Assembly: GCF_000173075.1 (NCBI RefSeq)
Contig: NZ_ABVL01000016.1
Span: 123,429-187,428, forward strand
From: Chthoniobacter flavus Ellin428
Lineage (GTDB): Bacteria; Verrucomicrobiota; Verrucomicrobiia; Chthoniobacterales; Chthoniobacteraceae
Reading direction: 5' to 3'
Length of the DNA stretch: 64,000 bases
The notes beneath the pieces were generated by a model that saw only the letters and a program-made list of their open reading frames with translations, was not told the origin of the DNA and ran no database searches. Positions 52,793-62,228 of this stretch are shown piece by piece (position 1 is the stretch's first letter; every line of letters starts with the position of its first letter). A program made the translations under genes and the position numbers.

Positions 52793-55243
52793 AGGAAACG
52801 AAAACGCGGGGACGTTTCCCGAGCCGCTGCCGGTGAAGGTGCTGGGGGCGTAGTTGTGATAGGCGGCGCCGGGGGCGGTGACGTTGTTGTTGAGAAAGGT
52901 GCCCGTGCCCACGAAGATGCTATCCACGTCGATGCCGTCCCCGGTGGGGTTCATGACTCCATCGACAGTGTTGTTGCTGAAGGTCAGCGAAGAGCCCTGG
53001 GTGTCGCCGTTGTAGAGGTGAATGCCGCGCCAGAGGGAGTTCAGGATGTAGTTGCCGTCGAAGGTGACGTTGGTGATGGCGGGCGACGTGTTCGGGTAGC
53101 CCCAGTCGGGATAGATCCAGATCGCGCCGCGCCGTTGACCGCCAAGGTCACCGCCGCCGCGGACGATCGTATTGCCGGTAATGGTGGCGCCCGTGGTGTT
53201 GTACATGTGATAGGCACCGGGTATGTTGATCGCCAACGCGCCGCAGACATCGCTGTCGGCGAAATAGTTGTAGCTAATGACGTTGTTGTAGCCGCCGGCC
53301 AGGTCGAAGTTGGACGCGCCCCAGTTCGCCTGGGCGGTATTGTAGATGGCGGTATTGTCGTGCGAGGGGCCGGCGAAATTGGTGCCGTAGCCGGCGAGGA
53401 TGGCCAGCGCGTCGTCGCCGGTGCCGCGGACGTGGCAGTTGGAGATCGTGACCAGGCTGGTGTTGCCGTCGAGGTGAATGCCGTCGGCGTAGGTAAAGCG
53501 GACGCGACAGCCGGTGATGAGGCCGTTACTGGTGTTGTCCATCCAGCAGCCCACGTTGCTATGGGTGACCCAGATGTTTTGGATCTTCCAGTTGGTGGCT
53601 CCGGCCGCATTGTCAAAGGCGGGTTGGCCGCTGGAGCGGGTGGTCAGGGCGGCGCTGTCGAGCGCCAGGTCGTGGACTTCGGCTCCGCTGCCGGAGAGGG
53701 TGAAACCCATATACCCGCCCCAGCTGGATAAGTTCGGATCGTAGGTATTGATAAGATTCGTATACCACATGCCGGCGCCATAAATTTTCACGGCGTTCAC
53801 GCTCAGGACCGCGCTCTGGCAATAGATGCCAGTGGGGATCCAGACCCCTTTTCCCGCTGTCTGGGCGGCATTGATGCAGCTTTGGATGGCCGCGGTGTCA
53901 TCCGCGATGCCATTTCCCACGGCGCCGTAGCTCAGGACAGAATAAGTGTTCGCCGGCTGAACGAGCGCCGCGGGAACGTTTTCGAGATCGATACTGTCGA
54001 TGTTATAAGGCGTGCCCGTATCGCCTGCATCCACTTCGAGTCGCAGGGTATCTCCCGGATTGAGCGTCGCCCCGGAAATGCGCGCGCGGGTTTCCTCCCA
54101 ATAAGCCTTGGCTGCTTCGTTGTGATAGGAACTGAGCGACAAGGCGCTGAGCACTTGCGAAGCCGCGCCGCCGTTGGTTCCACTGGTGGTGTAAACGATC
54201 TGTGTGACCTGGCGGGGGGTGGTTTCGTTGTTCACCCAAAGATGCAGCGTCGCTCCGGCGCCCGTCCGGGTATTATAGGCGGCGGTGTAGGGAACGTTGT
54301 GGCGAATGACGATGGAATTCGCCGCGTTCGTCACCTGAAACGTGAGCGATTGCCCTTGCGCGGCAAGGGTGGCGTAAGCGCGGCCGGAGGCTTCGATCAT
54401 TGGGACGTCCGCCGTGCCGGTCGCGACCAGATTGGCGGACGTGAGCGCGGTCACCGTGGCGCCGCCGCCCAGCGTCGCGGCTTCTGCTTCATAGGTGGTA
54501 AAAGGAACGGAAGCCCCCCCCGGCGTCGTCACCGAAAGACTGTCGAAGAGCCCGCTGGTATTGCCGCTGAGAAAAATCCGCGAGAAGGTGGTGTAAGGCG
54601 AAGTGGTGTCGGTGTAGGTGGCCTTTTGCACGCCATCGACGAACAGCGTGAGGGTGTGGGTCTGCGCGCTCCAGCTCAACTGAAAGAGCGCGAAGGGCGC
54701 GGAGATCGCGGCACTCGTGGTGTTGCCGGCATTGTGGCCGGAAGCGACGATCGGCGTGAGCGCTGTCACGCCGCTGCTCATGTTGAAGGTCAGGCTCGAA
54801 GGACTGGCGACGTTGTATTTGGTGATCCAGACCGTGCCTTGGGATCCGAACTGCGTGGCTTGATTGTCGCCCCACACGAAACCATATCCCTGGGTTCCGG
54901 CGGCGTTGAACACGCCGACCCACTGGCCGCGGGAGTAAGCGGTGTTGAGCACATTGATCGAGGCCGTCCAATCGGTCGTCATCGTCCGGCTCAAGTTGGC
55001 GTCGATCACTCCATTCGCCAGGCTGATGTAAGACGGAGAAAGGCTGGGATTGTTCGTCACGATCGAGGGAACATTTCCCGTATTGGCCGACCAGACGGCA
55101 TTCATGGGCGCCGTCCCGGTACTCCATCCAGTGTAGTTGAAGCCGTCCGCGGAGACGCTTTGCTGCTGTTGCGCCTGGGCCAGCGAGAAAGAGCAGAGAG
55201 CGAGCAGGCAGCCAAAAAGAAGGGAGGAGGGATGGTGTTTCAT
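52790..55243 (-). CDS. Secreted right-handed beta-helix protein, GH87 / pectate-lyase-3 like
   Basis: 817 aa from MKHHPSSLLFGCLLALCSFS with a signal peptide ending at AQA. Then a concanavalin-like module (about 30-240), a CBM-like beta sandwich of the type seen before GH87 alpha-1,3-glucanases ('FTTYEAEAATLGGGATVTAL', 'RISGATLNPGDTLRLEVDAG') and a beta-helix ('YSVLSYGAVGNGIADDTAAI', 'DGIHLDGNTSLVTISNCHVR', 'GTGDDALAIL'). The paired D-D in 'GTGDDALA' resembles the active-site region of polygalacturonase/GH87 enzymes. A polysaccharide hydrolase or lyase acting outside the cell is likely; the exact glycan is not deducible. The frame is open far upstream without features. Confidence 0.85.
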   Translation of the reverse strand: MKHHPSSLLFGCLLALCSFSLAQAQQQQSVSADGFNYTGWSTGTAPMNAVWSANTGNVPSIVTNNPSLSPSYISLANGVIDANLSRTMTTDWTASINVLNTAYSRGQWVGVFNAAGTQGYGFVWGDNQATQFGSQGTVWITKYNVASPSSLTFNMSSGVTALTPIVASGHNAGNTTSAAISAPFALFQLSWSAQTHTLTLFVDGVQKATYTDTTSPYTTFSRIFLSGNTSGLFDSLSVTTPGGASVPFTTYEAEAATLGGGATVTALTSANLVATGTADVPMIEASGRAYATLAAQGQSLTFQVTNAANSIVIRHNVPYTAAYNTRTGAGATLHLWVNNETTPRQVTQIVYTTSGTNGGAASQVLSALSLSSYHNEAAKAYWEETRARISGATLNPGDTLRLEVDAGDTGTPYNIDSIDLENVPAALVQPANTYSVLSYGAVGNGIADDTAAIQSCINAAQTAGKGVWIPTGIYCQSAVLSVNAVKIYGAGMWYTNLINTYDPNLSSWGGYMGFTLSGSGAEVHDLALDSAALTTRSSGQPAFDNAAGATNWKIQNIWVTHSNVGCWMDNTSNGLITGCRVRFTYADGIHLDGNTSLVTISNCHVRGTGDDALAILAGYGTNFAGPSHDNTAIYNTAQANWGASNFDLAGGYNNVISYNYFADSDVCGALAINIPGAYHMYNTTGATITGNTIVRGGGDLGGQRRGAIWIYPDWGYPNTSPAITNVTFDGNYILNSLWRGIHLYNGDTQGSSLTFSNNTVDGVMNPTGDGIDVDSIFVGTGTFLNNNVTAPGAAYHNYAPSTFTGSGSGNVPAFSFP

Positions 55244-55633
55244 TTGGGGACGGAGGAGGGTGGGGAGCCGCGCGAGACGCGGTTTGGGGGTATGCGGCGA
55301 TTCTCCACGAACCGCCGTTCCGGTCATCTGGCCATTGGTCGACTTCTTACCTAGACTAAAGTCAAGGTGCCGTTGGCACGCGTGGGAACAACTGTGTGAA
55401 AGACCGGGACGGGTATCGTATTTGGCGCCAGCATCATCGGTGATTTTATTCTGTTTCAAGCTCTCCGGAATCGGGAGTGAAGGTGGGCAGACGATTAGAG
55501 TCTCCGCGCCGGTTGAGAGTGCCTCGCTGACAGTCAGATGAATCAATCCGGCGCGGAATAGTAATTCTAAGATACGTATATACACGAAAACCCATTGGAC
55601 AGGTGGCATTTCCCATGCTCCCTTCCAGCGCTC

Positions 55634-55828
55634 ATGCAGGACCATCACGTTGCCACCATTAAATTTCTCAATCCGCTGTTGAAAATTAAGCAGCTTCAGT
55701 TGGCGAAAGCGGCCCATACGCCGGAATTTGCGACTTTGAACGCGGAGTTCGAAAATCTTCGCAAGCGGCTTTGCCTGGAGATCGAATACGCGATGGCAGC
55801 GGATAACGACCGCGAGCACGGCTTCTGA
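55634..55828 (+). CDS. Small hypothetical helical protein
   Basis: 64 aa starting MQDHHVATIKFLNPLLKIKQ, then 'AHTPEFATLNAEFENLRKRLC' and 'LEIEYAMAADNDREHGF'. The frame has good helical periodicity. It lies antisense to the non-conserved 5' part of the beta-helix frame, where no gene is expected. No family recognised; possible but unproven. Confidence 0.4.
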   Translation: MQDHHVATIKFLNPLLKIKQLQLAKAAHTPEFATLNAEFENLRKRLCLEIEYAMAADNDREHGF

Positions 55829-55857
55829 GATCGCGATTGGCTGCGGTTGCGGGGGCT

Positions 55858-56299
55858 TTAGCCCGGATTCAAGGCGGTAACCGAGTAACGGTTGTTCCTC
55901 GCCAGATCGACCACGGTGGTTCGGTCTCCCCGGATGAGGATCGGCACGATCAAGTCCCCCGCGAAGTCGGATTGGGCGTGGATGGTGTAGCGCCCGGGAC
56001 GCAGAGTAACTAGCTCGGGCGTTTCATCCCAGGGGCCGAGATGGGTTGCGAACACGGAAAAGAAAGCGATCGCGGCTGTCGTAAACGGCGTAGGAAGTGT
56101 GCGGATAGAAAAGGGTATCCGAACTGAGGGGTGGGAGCTTTACCGGCGTGTAAGCGACGAGGTAGCCGTGCGACCGCGGCTTCGGAGGGGCGGGTGCCGG
56201 GCCGACGGTATCGAGAACGGTGGCCTGGGGAATATCGGCGCAGCCGCTGACCAGTGCCGCCATGACGGCCAGCAACAAACGAGTGGCGTGATGTTTCAT
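55858..56299 (-). CDS. Lipoprotein with lipobox, one frameshift
   Basis: 146 aa after removing one extra C near 56062. MKHHATRLLLAVMAALVSGC ends in a lipobox (L-V-S-G-C), so the protein would be lipidated. It continues 'YLVAYTPVKLPPLSSDTLFY', 'SYAVYDSRDRFLF', then in the other frame 'HLGPWDETPELVTLRPGRYT', 'DLIVPILIRGDRTTVVDL'. The end part resembles the 'L-x-P-G-x-Y-x-I-x-A' fold of small carboxypeptidase-regulatory-like beta proteins. Function unknown. Confidence 0.7.
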
Positions 56300-56695
56300 G
56301 GAACTCCTCCTCGTAGATACGTTCGCCAAATATACCCCGCGCGCCCGAAGCGGAAATCAGTATTTTCCAACGTGCATGATGCAGTCGACACGACTGCATG
56401 AAATCACCTACGAAAAAGTGTGTATTTTTCGGGGAAAATTACAAAATAATTGACTGAAAGTTCGGGCTTCGCTTACCTGCCCCAAGTTTCAAATGAAACC
56501 AGTAAGTTTTCCCCACTTGCTACGCAGAAGGTCAGGGTTCGGCGAATCCGTTGTCTGTTTTTCGCCCGTCGAAAAGGGTGTTAGTCATCTTAAGCTGGCT
56601 TGGAGGCAGATATATGTTTTCAAGCAAATCTGGGAGGTTAGAAATCGACCTGCCTGCGAGACGGATCCGTCGGTATTTAGACATATCCAACCGTA
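56300..56695. other. AT-richer intergenic region ahead of the surface-protein locus
   Basis: 396 bases, clearly richer in A+T than the rest of the window. It should hold divergent promoters for the lipoprotein and the four-gene locus. TTGACT at about 56450 could be a -35 element but the best -10 (TTACCT, 17 bases on) is weak, so I do not call it. No gene is recognisable. Confidence 0.45.
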
Positions 56696-59086
56696 ATGAA
56701 AACGAGTTCTCTCATGATGATGGCGGGTAGGTTCGTCGAGGAAAACCTTAAGAAGGCCAAGGATCGACTTCTTTGCGCCGCTATTGGTGTGCTGGCTCTG
56801 CTGGGCTCGACAGAAAAAAGCCACGCCCAGGCCTTTGGGCCGCCGAATATTTGTTACAACGGACAACTCTACGCTTACTCATTCACGGCCGACGATCCCG
56901 TAAACCCTGGCGTCTCGTACGATTATTACTACACCTTCGATGGCCAGAACCAAATTGACATCGATCAGTCCTACAATGTGGCCGGTTGGGGTTCGACGAG
57001 TTACGATCCAGGAAGTCAAACTTTCAATGGGACCACGGCGTTGGTGGCGGTCGGGAGCGACCGCCGAAGTTTCCTGGGGATCTCCCCTGGTTTGCTGATC
57101 TATTCGAATAACGGCATCGGCCAGATTTACGATGGAGCAACCTGGCATAACCCGGACTATTACTTTATCGACGCCAATGGGGTGAATGTAGCGCAATTTG
57201 AAACAATCCCGGGCAGTTCGATATTCCAGGTGGGCGCTTCGCCATATTATATTTACAATGGTCCCATGACGCTGGACGATTCCAATGGGACGTGGCCGGC
57301 GTCCAATATATTCACGAACGCGCCACCTCAAGTTGTCTACGTTTTGGCGCAGGGAGACAGCGCAGCCACGGTATTTTCCCTGGGAGGAACCAACGTGTCG
57401 GCTGGAAACGGTTATTACAACGAGGAACTTGATTATCACGATCAGTCTGGAGGCTACAACCTGACCATTCATCGATATTACAACATGGGTAGCTATAGTG
57501 GCGATGTTGCGGGCGTGGTGGACGGGAGTAATTCCTTTACCGGCTTGTTCGATCCCGTAAGCCAGCAATTTAGCTACTTATCCACCGAGTCCATTCAAAT
57601 CAGCCTTTCTTCCATTACGGTACAAACCGGCCAGCACGGCCCTCCGTACATTTCCTGGGGCGGCCTGCTGCTCTCCTATACGTCGACCGATTCCTCAGAC
57701 ACCGATCACTATGCGGATGCGGCAAATACGGCGGCTGTTGCCATTAATAGCGGATCGGCTGTGAGTGGAAGCGGACCGAGCGGCTACGTTTCCGGTGTCT
57801 ACAATTCGACGACGCAAACGTTTAATGTCTATGCCGGAAATTTCTTCGCAATGGATGCGAACAGAAACCCGATAGGGTTGCCGCCTGGATTAAACATCGT
57901 GGTCGGCTATCCGGGCTTCGCTCAGGATATCCTGCTCAGCAATAATACAGATACGTTCATCAAGAGCGTGGACTATAGTTATCAGCGGACAGATGGCAAT
58001 TGGGTGAACGAATATGTCAATGTTCCCACCAATTATTGGTATCTCGTGGCGGACGACACCGGAAACTATACCTCGCAAATCTATGTGACGACGGATACCG
58101 CGACCACGTCGAATACGATTGACGCGGTCGCGGGCTGGCCGATCTCGAACGCGTATCCGCCCCATATTTACCTCAATACGGCGGATTGCGTGCTGCATTG
58201 GGAAACACAGGCGGTGTACAGTTTCGGATCCAGCCCCCCGGCGTCCGGTTCTGTAAATTACTATACTACCGGCAATAGTGTTTCCCTCGGGTTAAATTGG
58301 AATTGGGACAATGGAGTAGTCACCTGGACATGGTATGCAAATGGTTATGGCGGATATTGGGATGGAGTGAGCACATTTTGGGGACAACCCGACAGCGTCC
58401 GGATTGCTCTGACGCCCCCCACCTCGCCATTATATGGTCCGGCGCAACTTTATTGGAATGGAACTCCATTGAATTACGACGGAAATGCTTCCTTGGCGGC
58501 CAACGCGGATGCTTATACTGGAGGTGGAATTCGAATCCAGATCGACTCGGCGGGGAATGTCTCCGTCTTCGTCGGAAATTCAAATATAGCCTCCTACACC
58601 GGAAGCTACGATGCGGCCTCGCATCTGTTCAATCTCGGCACTGGAAACTTCGGGACAATTTCCGGTTGGGACAGTTCCGGGCATGTCCTGGGGACCACTG
58701 CTAGCAACGGGAACATGGATATTCCAGGGAACGTCCTCTCCCTTGGTAGTTGGCAGAACGGAAGCGGTGAATCCGTGAATGGCCTGTTTCTCTCGTTTAC
58801 CCCGCCTTCGAGCAGCGTTTCAGATGCAGAGGTGCGATTCGGTTCGACCATCGCGTTGACGGACTGGATATGGAGTCGCGCGGTGACGGATGGTTCGACT
58901 TCACACATGAGTGCCATGCAACTGGATGCCAATAACCGTCTCCTCTTGTTTGCTCCGACAGACGATAGTACGCCGAAAGTGGTTCTGGATCCCGTAAACG
59001 GTTCCTCGTTCAATGGTCCGCTTCGCGTAATGCAGCGTGGTGACGTGTCGATGGGAATTTTCCAGAACGGTCCTCAGCCGCAGTAA
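56696..59086 (+). CDS. Large secreted repeat protein of unknown family
   Basis: 796 aa. N-terminal signal sequence ('LLCAAIGVLALLGSTEKSHAQ'), possibly starting at one of the clustered ATGs (56696 or the MMM at 56714-56722). The mature protein consists of about five divergent repeats with a common scheme: 'Y-x-x-WNG-x-x-L-x-Y', then 'A-x-Y', then 'GSYDAASHLFNLGTGNF' and 'WDSSGHVLG' (compare 'GVYNSTTQTFNVYAGNFFAMD' and 'GPPYISWGGLLLSYTSTD'). Rich in N, G, S, T and Y, poor in charge, as in surface or beta-solenoid proteins. The C-terminus differs ('RFGSTIALTDWIWSRAVTDG', 'VVLDPVNGSSFNGPLRVMQ') and looks like a tail-fibre type trimerising end. First gene of the locus. Confidence 0.8.
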   Translation: MKTSSLMMMAGRFVEENLKKAKDRLLCAAIGVLALLGSTEKSHAQAFGPPNICYNGQLYAYSFTADDPVNPGVSYDYYYTFDGQNQIDIDQSYNVAGWGSTSYDPGSQTFNGTTALVAVGSDRRSFLGISPGLLIYSNNGIGQIYDGATWHNPDYYFIDANGVNVAQFETIPGSSIFQVGASPYYIYNGPMTLDDSNGTWPASNIFTNAPPQVVYVLAQGDSAATVFSLGGTNVSAGNGYYNEELDYHDQSGGYNLTIHRYYNMGSYSGDVAGVVDGSNSFTGLFDPVSQQFSYLSTESIQISLSSITVQTGQHGPPYISWGGLLLSYTSTDSSDTDHYADAANTAAVAINSGSAVSGSGPSGYVSGVYNSTTQTFNVYAGNFFAMDANRNPIGLPPGLNIVVGYPGFAQDILLSNNTDTFIKSVDYSYQRTDGNWVNEYVNVPTNYWYLVADDTGNYTSQIYVTTDTATTSNTIDAVAGWPISNAYPPHIYLNTADCVLHWETQAVYSFGSSPPASGSVNYYTTGNSVSLGLNWNWDNGVVTWTWYANGYGGYWDGVSTFWGQPDSVRIALTPPTSPLYGPAQLYWNGTPLNYDGNASLAANADAYTGGGIRIQIDSAGNVSVFVGNSNIASYTGSYDAASHLFNLGTGNFGTISGWDSSGHVLGTTASNGNMDIPGNVLSLGSWQNGSGESVNGLFLSFTPPSSSVSDAEVRFGSTIALTDWIWSRAVTDGSTSHMSAMQLDANNRLLLFAPTDDSTPKVVLDPVNGSSFNGPLRVMQRGDVSMGIFQNGPQPQ

Positions 59087-59108
59087 TGAAGAGCGAACTG
59101 CGGAGGCC

Positions 59109-62100
59109 ATGGTGACTACCTTATCTTCCCGGATTGCGCGCGGAACGCGGTTGGCCCGCAACTTTGTGCTCCTTTTGCTGGTGCTCGCGCCGCTCAAGGC
59201 ATTCACCGACAATCCTGTGCCGCCAGACGTTCCCTCTGGTTATCCTCCGTGGTGGTTCCAGCGTGGGGTGATGGCGCGGCGGGACTTGACGAACGAGCAC
59301 CCGCAGTGGGCGAATCACGATTACCCGGATCCGGATGATTTTTCGGTGGCAAACCTTGGAGAGTTGAAGCAGATAGCGACGCAGGCTGCGGCGGAGTTCA
59401 ACGCTCATTTTCCAGGAGGCGCAGGTGCGGATATCAATAACCTCGTCAATGAATGGCTGCAGCCCAATTCGAACACCGACGATTTTAGCGCCCTGAATCA
59501 GGGGCAACTTAAGGCGGTGGCAAAGCTATTCTACGATCGGCTGACTTCGCGTAAATGGGTCCTCGCCTATCCATGGAATGACCCTGCGACCACCCGGGAT
59601 GGGGATGATTATGCCGTCGCGAATGTCGGCCAAATAAAAAACCTTTTCAGTTTCGATCTGGTGACCGATTCCAACAACGATGGCATCCCGGATTGGGTTG
59701 TTAGCGCAGGGTGGGGAGCGCCGACGGTAATTGAGACCGGAAACGTGGTAACCGGGAGTGATATGGCTCCTGGGGGTGTCACTTATGCCCAAAAGTTCAG
59801 TTTAGGGCTGGATCCCAGTAAAGCGGACAGCGACGGGGACGGGGCGACGGATGGAGAGGAGCTGGCTGCTGGAACGGATCCGCTTGACCCGGCGAGCAGC
59901 CCTTATGTCGTCGCAGGTACATGGCCGATCAATGGTTCCTACGGTTTCCCCATCAATGGAGTCGTTGTTGTCTACCTGAACAAAGCGTTGCCGGATTCAA
60001 TTACGAACATCACTCCTAATTTCGTGATCCGCAGGACGTTGGAAGGCTTCGACGCCGACGACCAACCGATACGAACTGAAAGTGTGGAATCGGGAACGGC
60101 GACCATTCTTCCGGGAAGAAAGAGCATTGCCTTCGTCTCCACAAATAATCTGGTGGAACGGCCCGATGACGACCCTGGCTTCAATTATATCATCCGATTT
60201 AACGCTGACACCGCTGGGTTGGCCACGATTCCGCCGACCTCACTGCCGACGCGTCCGGACATCTCCTTCGCGACGAATCACGATTTGGACGACACGGGAC
60301 CCGCGATCAGCGCCGTAAGTCCTGGGGAAAATTATATAGAGGTGGCTTATGACGTCGTCATTGGTGTTCTTTGGACCCAGGTTCTCGACCCGGCTACAGT
60401 GACCGCCGATCAGGTAACCGTGTGGCCCGACGGCGGCGCGGCGATTCCTGTCACCCTTGGTTTCGATTACGGAAGCGACGTGATGAAAATTACGCCACAA
60501 GCGCCGTTGTCCCCGAATACACTCTATCATGTTTCCCTAGGGACAGGTTTCGCCAATCTACGCGGTCTGCCCTTGCAAAATTCCTTTACCTGGAGCTTCC
60601 AGACAAGGCCGCTGCCGACGCCGGTCAATCCCGGTGGGGGGCCTTATGTTGCTTCGATTGATCCAGCGCCGTATGGTGGTGGTGTGTCGCCGGGAACTCG
60701 AGTTCGTATCGCCTTTAGTGAGGATATGAATGCCACTACGCTGAACGCGAATACCGTCACGGTGCTCGACGATCGCTCGCGGAATGTTCCTGTTTCCCTT
60801 TCTTATACCGCTGGCGATCGGACGCTCACTTTGTCCTTCGCTCAACCCTTGGCCTACAATACCCGCTACGAAGTCGACTTGCAGGCTGCGTCGATCCTCG
60901 CCGCTGGCAACCCCGCGCAGCCCTTGCAAGGTGACTCCAGTTTCGCGTTTACGACGGTAGTCGACCCGTCAGGGGGCCTTGGTGGAGGGACCGGGAGTGG
61001 GGGTTCGGGCAACGGCGGAGGTCCAAATCCGCCGGATATCGATTTCGGCGCGGGTGGCGGGAGCGCCGGAAATAGGGATACAACCGTGCCGCCTTTGACG
61101 CTTACCTTAATCTACGGCGACGCCGACTACGACGACGATTCTGGCGGAAATGTGAAAGCAATCGTGCAGAGTGTGGACGGAAACAGAACCACCCCGCAGT
61201 TCAGAGACGCAAACAATGAAACCGTGACGGTCAATACGAGTCCGCTGGATGGGCGGAGCGTCATTTACCTGACGCCGACTTTCATCAAAGGCTCCGACGA
61301 TGACGTCCAGGAAGAGCAGCAGGAGAATTTTCTCAATATCAGTGTGCCTGACCAATCGAAAAACGGTGGTGCCATGTACATGGTTTTCCTGAAATCAGGC
61401 TCAGACTCCGCGCCTTCCTACCAGTATCAAGGACAACTCTCGAATGGCTCGTACACCGCGAAGTTCGACGATGGCTCAGGCACAGGTCCTCAATCTCTTC
61501 TCCTCGTTCCGGTGGTCTTTACGGTTGAATATACGCCAAATTCCCCAATTGGCGCTCCGCCAAACTGGCACGAGAAAGCCGGTGCCAATCTAGCGTATTT
61601 GGGCTCAGGTGGATATCGGACGACCGCTAAAGTGCAGAATGTTCCGGGGATCACGTTTCAGATGGGTATTTCGCAGAATATCAGGAGCACGACCACTGTT
61701 GTATTCGAGGACGATAGTTATACCTACTGCAGTACGGACCAAGCGCCGGGAGCGCCGGGTGGTTATCTTCCTGATCCCGACATTGTCCAGAATCCCTCGG
61801 ATTTTGTTCATCCACCAAATTATACATCCGTCGCGACGGCCGATTTTCCGACGGAAAAAATACAGGATCAAACGCGACCTTATCTCAAGACGATCATGGA
61901 TGATGGATACGTGAGAGATTACCTGACCATCCAAATCAATGGCGGCGCTGCGCAAACCATAGCCGAAGTCGATTGGTCTTTCCGAAGTTCGGCGTCCTTT
62001 ACCGCAAACGATTTGAGTAATGCCACGACTCATTTTTCAACCAACTTTCAGTCCTCCAGTATAAATCCGGATCCCAAACCGCCGAAAGTGTATTATGGTT

Positions 62101-62228
62101 CTGATCCGGGAGCAGACCCTGTCCCGGATTCGTTGCCCAGTGCAAATCAGTATTTCAATAATCCCCAAGACTGGCCGAAGTTCGGAAAGCTAGCCAACAC
62201 ATTGCCCGGTTCATGGCTTCAAAAATAA
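59109..62228 (+). CDS. Large surface protein with paired N-x-G-Q-L-K motif and Ig-like domains
   Basis: 1039 aa from MVTTLSSRIARGTRLARNF with a signal peptide. Residues about 35-200 carry three 'A/L-N-x-G-(E/Q)-(L/I)-K' motifs ('DFSVANLGELKQIATQAAAE', 'DFSALNQGQLKAVAKLFYDR', 'YAVANVGQIKNLFSFDL'), which recur at the start of large verrucomicrobial surface proteins. A type-3 repeat follows ('DPSKADSDGDGATDGEELAA'), then two or three Big_5/bacterial-Ig-like domains ('VVVYLNKALPDSI', 'GTRVRIAFSEDMNATTLNAN'). A glycine linker and a unique C-terminal third of unknown fold complete it. It starts 22 bases after the previous gene and overlaps the next by 16. Confidence 0.85.
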   Translation: MVTTLSSRIARGTRLARNFVLLLLVLAPLKAFTDNPVPPDVPSGYPPWWFQRGVMARRDLTNEHPQWANHDYPDPDDFSVANLGELKQIATQAAAEFNAHFPGGAGADINNLVNEWLQPNSNTDDFSALNQGQLKAVAKLFYDRLTSRKWVLAYPWNDPATTRDGDDYAVANVGQIKNLFSFDLVTDSNNDGIPDWVVSAGWGAPTVIETGNVVTGSDMAPGGVTYAQKFSLGLDPSKADSDGDGATDGEELAAGTDPLDPASSPYVVAGTWPINGSYGFPINGVVVVYLNKALPDSITNITPNFVIRRTLEGFDADDQPIRTESVESGTATILPGRKSIAFVSTNNLVERPDDDPGFNYIIRFNADTAGLATIPPTSLPTRPDISFATNHDLDDTGPAISAVSPGENYIEVAYDVVIGVLWTQVLDPATVTADQVTVWPDGGAAIPVTLGFDYGSDVMKITPQAPLSPNTLYHVSLGTGFANLRGLPLQNSFTWSFQTRPLPTPVNPGGGPYVASIDPAPYGGGVSPGTRVRIAFSEDMNATTLNANTVTVLDDRSRNVPVSLSYTAGDRTLTLSFAQPLAYNTRYEVDLQAASILAAGNPAQPLQGDSSFAFTTVVDPSGGLGGGTGSGGSGNGGGPNPPDIDFGAGGGSAGNRDTTVPPLTLTLIYGDADYDDDSGGNVKAIVQSVDGNRTTPQFRDANNETVTVNTSPLDGRSVIYLTPTFIKGSDDDVQEEQQENFLNISVPDQSKNGGAMYMVFLKSGSDSAPSYQYQGQLSNGSYTAKFDDGSGTGPQSLLLVPVVFTVEYTPNSPIGAPPNWHEKAGANLAYLGSGGYRTTAKVQNVPGITFQMGISQNIRSTTTVVFEDDSYTYCSTDQAPGAPGGYLPDPDIVQNPSDFVHPPNYTSVATADFPTEKIQDQTRPYLKTIMDDGYVRDYLTIQINGGAAQTIAEVDWSFRSSASFTANDLSNATTHFSTNFQSSSINPDPKPPKVYYGSDPGADPVPDSLPSANQYFNNPQDWPKFGKLANTLPGSWLQK

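Noticed and set aside
53882..55354. A 490-codon plus-strand frame opposite the beta-helix gene.
   Set aside because: Arginine/glycine-rich antisense shadow; the minus-strand gene has a signal peptide and conserved domains.
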